Below, in pieces: positions 59,901 to 64,000 of a stretch of 64,000 nt of DNA; positions within the stretch are counted from its first letter, which is position 1; each line of letters begins with the position of its first letter. A program made the position numbers and the translations under genes. The DNA comes from Sphagnum compactum (taxonomy: Eukaryota; Bryophyta; Sphagnopsida; Sphagnales), in assembly GCA_965153455.1 (NCBI GenBank), contig OZ234494.1, forward strand, positions 19,840,001-19,904,000, given 5' to 3'. The notes under the pieces are model-generated. The model made no database searches and was not told the DNA's origin. It worked only from the letters and a program-made list of their open reading frames with translations.

Positions 59901-60420
59901 AAGGACCAAACTAGTTTTCTCACCTAAATTGGTGCTCTTAGATCAAGCGTTGTCCAAATAAGATCCTGCAAATCTTCTGGAAAATGAACACAAGTGTACA
60001 AATAATGTCGAAAAGGCACCATTGTCCAGGCAATTATTAATTATGGTCAAAGAGCAGGCATTTCTTTTTCCTAACTTGCTACACCCCCAACTCGTGCAGT
60101 TTGAAGTGATTAAAATGGTTGAGTTGCATTCTTTGTTGATTTGAAACCAAGGGTTTAAGCATGGGTTGAAAGATGGAAATAGTATTTATTTTATTTTGCT
60201 TAAAAAAAAATTTACTACTATTTTCTGTTTCCATACATGAGAGTATAGCCCAATGTGCCAAATTTCTGAAAATAATTAAAACGTGAATTGAATACCAAAA
60301 ACCATTGTCCCACATGATAGTTAAATTCCAGAATGTTTTCTGGGACAAACAATAATTTACTCAAATATAGAATTGAACCGAAATAATTTTGTTCTCGGAT
60401 AATTGATTCATCAGGATCAG
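56906..60420. other. Intergenic region, no gene seen
   Basis: AT-rich DNA. Frames of 60-99 codons on both strands have no motif. A decayed exon 2 for the truncated germin-like copy at 60.6 kb would be expected in the right end of this stretch, and I could not find one. Confidence 0.45.
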
Positions 60421-60539
60421 TGTTATTTTTCCTGGCGAAACTGGGGCAAAGCTTCACCTTCGTCTGCGGAGGCATAACCACCACAACAGGAGTTTTTAAC
60501 TCCAATTCGCCAGACACTGCTCCTGTATGAGGGCAGGTT

Positions 60540-60629
60540 GCATCCAGCGACTAACTCTGTACATACAAATGCGACAATTATCCGCCAAGGGTGGCAAGAG
60601 CCCATACCAGAACGAATGCTGTAAGTCAT
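60540..60629 (-). pseudogene. Truncated germin-like copy (signal peptide only)
   Basis: MTYSIRSGMGSCHPW followed by IIVAFVCTELVAG matches the start of the gene at 54612. After that point the frame departs from germin sequence, and the mature cupin is absent. Upstream sequence to about 61300 is the duplicated promoter. It is a truncated duplicate, since the expected downstream exon is not found. Confidence 0.8.
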
Positions 60630-61310
60630 GATGGCTTCATCAGTACTGAAAGCGTGAGTGATGAAAGCAGCTCCAGAGCTGTGTGTGGAAAATTGGAGTG
60701 TGGTACGACTGAGTGTATCTAGGTACTGAACACTATATTAGGGTTTGTTCTATTAACTTCTAATAGGACTCCGGCGAACAAGGTGCTGGATGAGACTGAG
60801 AGTAGAGATGCAGGCTGATACAATGGAATACTGGTGGTGCTTGAAATGACATGAATTCGGCTACAGTTTTATACCAAACTTCGCATACAGTCCAAGAATT
60901 CTCACGAGTCCAACAGAATTCAATCAGGTGCGTTATGAAGGCAGGTAGGAAATATTTAGTTCTGACAACATTACTTGGGCATTTGGCAGATTGTAACTTC
61001 TTTGGAACTCTTGGATAGTGAGGTCCAAGAAGCTGCAGGGGTGGAGAATTCTGAGTGGATTCGAGAGTAAAAACTTGTGTATAATTTAGTTCTCATGTAA
61101 AACCACGAGTCAGTTGAAAAACGTAAGTACGATCCCCCCAAACTGAAGAGAGTGAAGGCCAGGCAGCATGAGAGATTCAATCCAATACGAGCCTACCAAC
61201 GAGCGCACCTCGGGCCCCTCTCTGCCCTGTTAGTCAGCCTGTGTTTGCAGCTGGGGTGGTGCGCGAAGAGCGGAGGCAATAAGAGCATGTGGAAGGCGAA
61301 CCCCCTACCC
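60630..61310. repeat. Duplicated germin-like upstream region
   Basis: Partner of 54613-55180, with AATACTGGTGGTGCTTG, AACAGAATTCAATCAGGTGC and the GCGCGAAGAGCGGAGGC end. It carries small indels and an extra segment around 60950-61240. Confidence 0.65.
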
Positions 61311-63699
61311 AAGATCCAAAATACAATTTGACCAATGTAAGGAGCCTGCTTCAAATATCATTAAAAGAAAGTGCAGCCTGAAATTATGTGCGCTCAAATA
61401 TTCACGTTTTACATGGTCTTCAAAAATACTCCCGAATAAGAGCATTGGGAGAAACCACTTGGAACTTCTGGTGGAAACTTATACGTTCATCCTTTTCTGC
61501 ACTGTACTTTTTGTAGCCACTGACTTGGGGGTCATCCCACCTCATCATGACGCTTGATTTGCGCTTTGCTTTAATTAACATCTCTTTTTTGAGAATAAAG
61601 GGTGTGGGCACCCGATGAGGCAAACGTGCTAGCCATAATAGCCACGGCAGCTGCCATGGCTATTGTGACCAGAGCATTTAATAGTCATCACCCAAGCGAT
61701 GTTCTCCCACGAACCCCTCTCTACGGCTATGCACCTGGCCTTGTCACTCTTGATTTGCAAGTCTTGTTTTATTGAACATCTCTTTTTTCAGAAATTTGGG
61801 GTTTTGCTCACAAGTGGGTTCTATGTACCCCTGCAAGTCCTTCTTTTGTCCCAGGTAGACCTTAGGTGTCTCCTTAAGTAGCCCCATTAAGTAATCTCCT
61901 TAGTATCCAATAACCTAGGTAGGTCATAGATGTCTTCTTGGATAGCCCCTTAGGTACATTTTATGTAACCTTTTAAATAGTTTTTATTTTTCCTATAATC
62001 TAGATAGGTGTGTCCTTGAATCATTTAAACAGTCTCTTAAATGCTAGTCCTTAAATGATTATTAAATATCTCAAGGCTCATTCAGGATTGTGGTTTCAAA
62101 AAGGAGTGTTTTACTGCAAAAGGATTACAAAGGACAATTTTAAACTTTCAGAGTGTTTCATATATATTACATATATATGATGTATATATTGTATTTTGGT
62201 GTTTTAAGAAAAAAGCTTTAAAAAAATTCAATAATTATTGCATGTTGTATAAAAATCTTTTTGAGTCTTTGATCAATTTATGTTCAATTGTTTATTACAA
62301 ATTTTTTAAGTGAATGCAAAAGGAATACATAAAATAATGCAATTGATTTTATACTTTTTAAACAAGAAAACAATGCTTTCTTTCATGTAATTATATATTC
62401 ATTAAATCAATCACCAAAGACTACAAAGGAAATTACTTTTCTAATTAAATCATTTGGCTAGTTTTTTAATTCATTAAGTTCAAAATTTCTAACTCTAAAT
62501 GCAAGTCACATGTATAAGAAATAATCATGCAAAAAAATATGTTTAGTTAATTTTTAAATTAATTTTCATTTTTTATTTTCTTAATAAACCAATATATTCA
62601 TGCACAATTATATACATATGTGAAAAACCACCAACATATGAGTTATGTTATTTTGAACTATTCAAATTTTCTTACTTAAGTTTATTTCAATATTTGTAAA
62701 GTATTTAGGCAATATGATAAGTAGGACAATAGGATAGTCCTAAAAACAATTAGAATCCTATTCTCCTCTTGTTAGATCCTATTGTTTAGGATTGGGTAAA
62801 ATCCTAAGTTCTTTCTAAATATCCCATAACATAAATAGATCTCTAGGTAGACAAGTAGTAAACATGAGGAAACTTAAATCATCCTAGGTCAAAGAGGAAA
62901 TTTCAGTTTTGTTTTCTAAGTTATTATTTTTTTCCTTTGGCACAATCTCATGTGTATTTTGACTGTTGTCCTCATTTTCAAGGAAACCGAAGGTTTTATT
63001 TTTAAATTTTATTATTTTGGATAACTTTAATGCCTGACTCTTTACACAAAATAATTCTTTACCCAATATCAACACAAAGTTAGAAGAAAAATGACTTTGG
63101 GAGTTGCAACATTTTCCCCAAGCTTGGTGGGCAATCCAATTGCAAGAATCATTTTGGTCACCATATTCCAGCAAGGGAGACCATTTTCATGAACATCATC
63201 CAAGGATCTCAACTATGTCAAGGAGGATTATGAGACACTATCCAATGACAAGGTTGAAGGACCATGTTCTTGGTTGCCATCCAACCACAAGGATCATTTT
63301 CAAACATCACTTGACTATATATCAATTGTGTCATGCATGAAATTTACTATCACTGCACGAACATGACTTTCTGCCGAAACAATTCTCTAACATAACAATT
63401 TTCGTGAACCATATTTTTTTTAAAAGATAAAGTTTGTCCTATTAAATTATCACCATTTACTTGAGAAAAATGTGAATAGAATACACCCCTTAAACGTAAT
63501 TCATATAGTAGATTGTGCAATCTCATGGTCAATGGTAAGTTTTGCCAAAATGAAAAATAAGAAATTAGTTAATTCAATTTATAATGTGCAAAGATGAAGT
63601 CTTCTTTCAAGTACCATCATATTTTTAAGATGATTTCCTATCTGCCACCAATTCTATTTGACAACTCTAATCTTTGAAACATTTAAATTTTAAATTACA
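61311..63699. other. Intergenic AT-rich DNA
   Basis: No gene seen. Part of 61851-62050 has words like TCCTTAAGTAGCC and AACCTAGGTAGG, which resemble the R1 repeat field, but no ordered match was found. The rest is AT-rich. Confidence 0.45.
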
Positions 63700-63882
63700 C
63701 ATTCTGTAAAGAGAAGATATTCAAGTAATGTAGGATTGAACTACATGATGAAAATCAAATCTAAACCACCATGATGCCAAATTTGAGTGTATCAAATCTA
63801 TGACCACATTGCAAATGTTAAGTTTCAACTCTTAAACTAAACTCTTTGATGCACAACTTGGAATAATTTGTTGCCCGGTTAA
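63700..63882 (-). repeat. Duplicated germin-like 3' flank
   Basis: Matches the sequence left of the gene at 53344; for example ACTCTTTGATGCACAACTTG then GAATAATTTG here and ACTCTTTGATGCAGAGCTTG then GAATAATTTG at 53305-53335. It is the 3' flank of the next germin-like gene. Confidence 0.65.
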
Positions 63883-64000
63883 TTACCCCCAGAATCTAGG
63901 GAGAGAGGCTTCAAGTAAGTTGAGATCTGTGGCATTAAATATTCGGAGAGACGACTCCAGCACTACAGCAGGGATATTGGTCTCCAACAGCAATCAAGAA
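63883..64000 (-). CDS. Germin-like protein, C-terminal part only (continues right)
   Basis: The minus strand reads, toward the stop at 63883, NIPAVVLESSLRIFNATDLN, LLEASLPRFWG and a stop. This closely matches the end of the 53344 gene (NIPAAVLESSLGISNATDLN, LLEASVPPFWGN). The visible frame is open, so it is probably a second working gene; a one-base insertion near the stop removes the last Asn. Confidence 0.85.

Noticed and set aside
60423-60629. 68-codon frame as a short secreted peptide gene
   Set aside because: The first ~30 residues are a copied germin-like signal peptide, and the rest is out-of-family sequence. A truncated duplicate is the simpler reading, although expression was not tested.

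Overview
The window is nuclear DNA of a land plant. Genes are split by GT-AG introns of about 100-600 bp, intergenic DNA is AT-rich, and the readable proteins are plant families: a plastid-type alpha-amylase, a WSD wax ester synthase, germin-like proteins, a PPR fragment and an FUBP-like KH protein. A class III nucleotidyl cyclase relic, a COMMD4-like gene and a kinase with a DUF1221/MLKL-like N-terminus point to a spore-bearing plant (bryophyte or lycophyte grade) rather than a flowering plant. That placement is inference; no organelle or bacterial DNA is visible.

Layout. 1-4.6 kb: minus-strand KH-domain protein, running off the left edge. 5.36-6.53 kb: long inverted-repeat (foldback) element. 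6.9-10.9 kb: copy A of a ~4 kb direct repeat (R1), which carries a 33-base poly-C tract, a ~20 bp repeat field, a foldback MITE and a tRNA-like relic. 11.2-12.4 kb: minus-strand cyclase pseudogene, head to head with a plus-strand COMMD4-like gene (12.7-14.4 kb). 16.5-18.8 kb: minus-strand alpha-amylase. 22.3-23.2 kb: intronless-CDS gene of a PD-(D/E)XK-like family. 25.2-25.8 kb: PPR pseudogene. 27.8-30.2 kb: casein kinase 1 pseudogene. 30.6-31.7 kb: maturase domain X protein. 33.3-34.2 kb: kinase pseudogene leading directly into R1 copy B (34.1-38.16 kb), then a minisatellite. 40.6-43.9 kb: seven-exon WSD acyltransferase. About 45.6 kb: small membrane-protein ORF. 46.7-53 kb: AT-rich repeat-derived DNA. 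53.3-64 kb: germin-like cluster with one intact gene, one truncated copy and one gene entering from the right edge.

The genes do not form an operon or an evident pathway. The amylase and the WSD protein both act in carbon storage, but nothing in the sequence links them. The main structural themes are (1) a large direct duplication with a broken kinase gene at its left edge, (2) several gene relics (cyclase, casein kinase 1, PPR, kinase, germin-like), and (3) at least five dispersed repeat families, including a six-copy module of about 170 bp. I found no convincing new defence or biosynthetic system. The least ordinary coding items are the PD-(D/E)XK-like protein, the COMMD4-like gene and the maturase with an acidic insertion.
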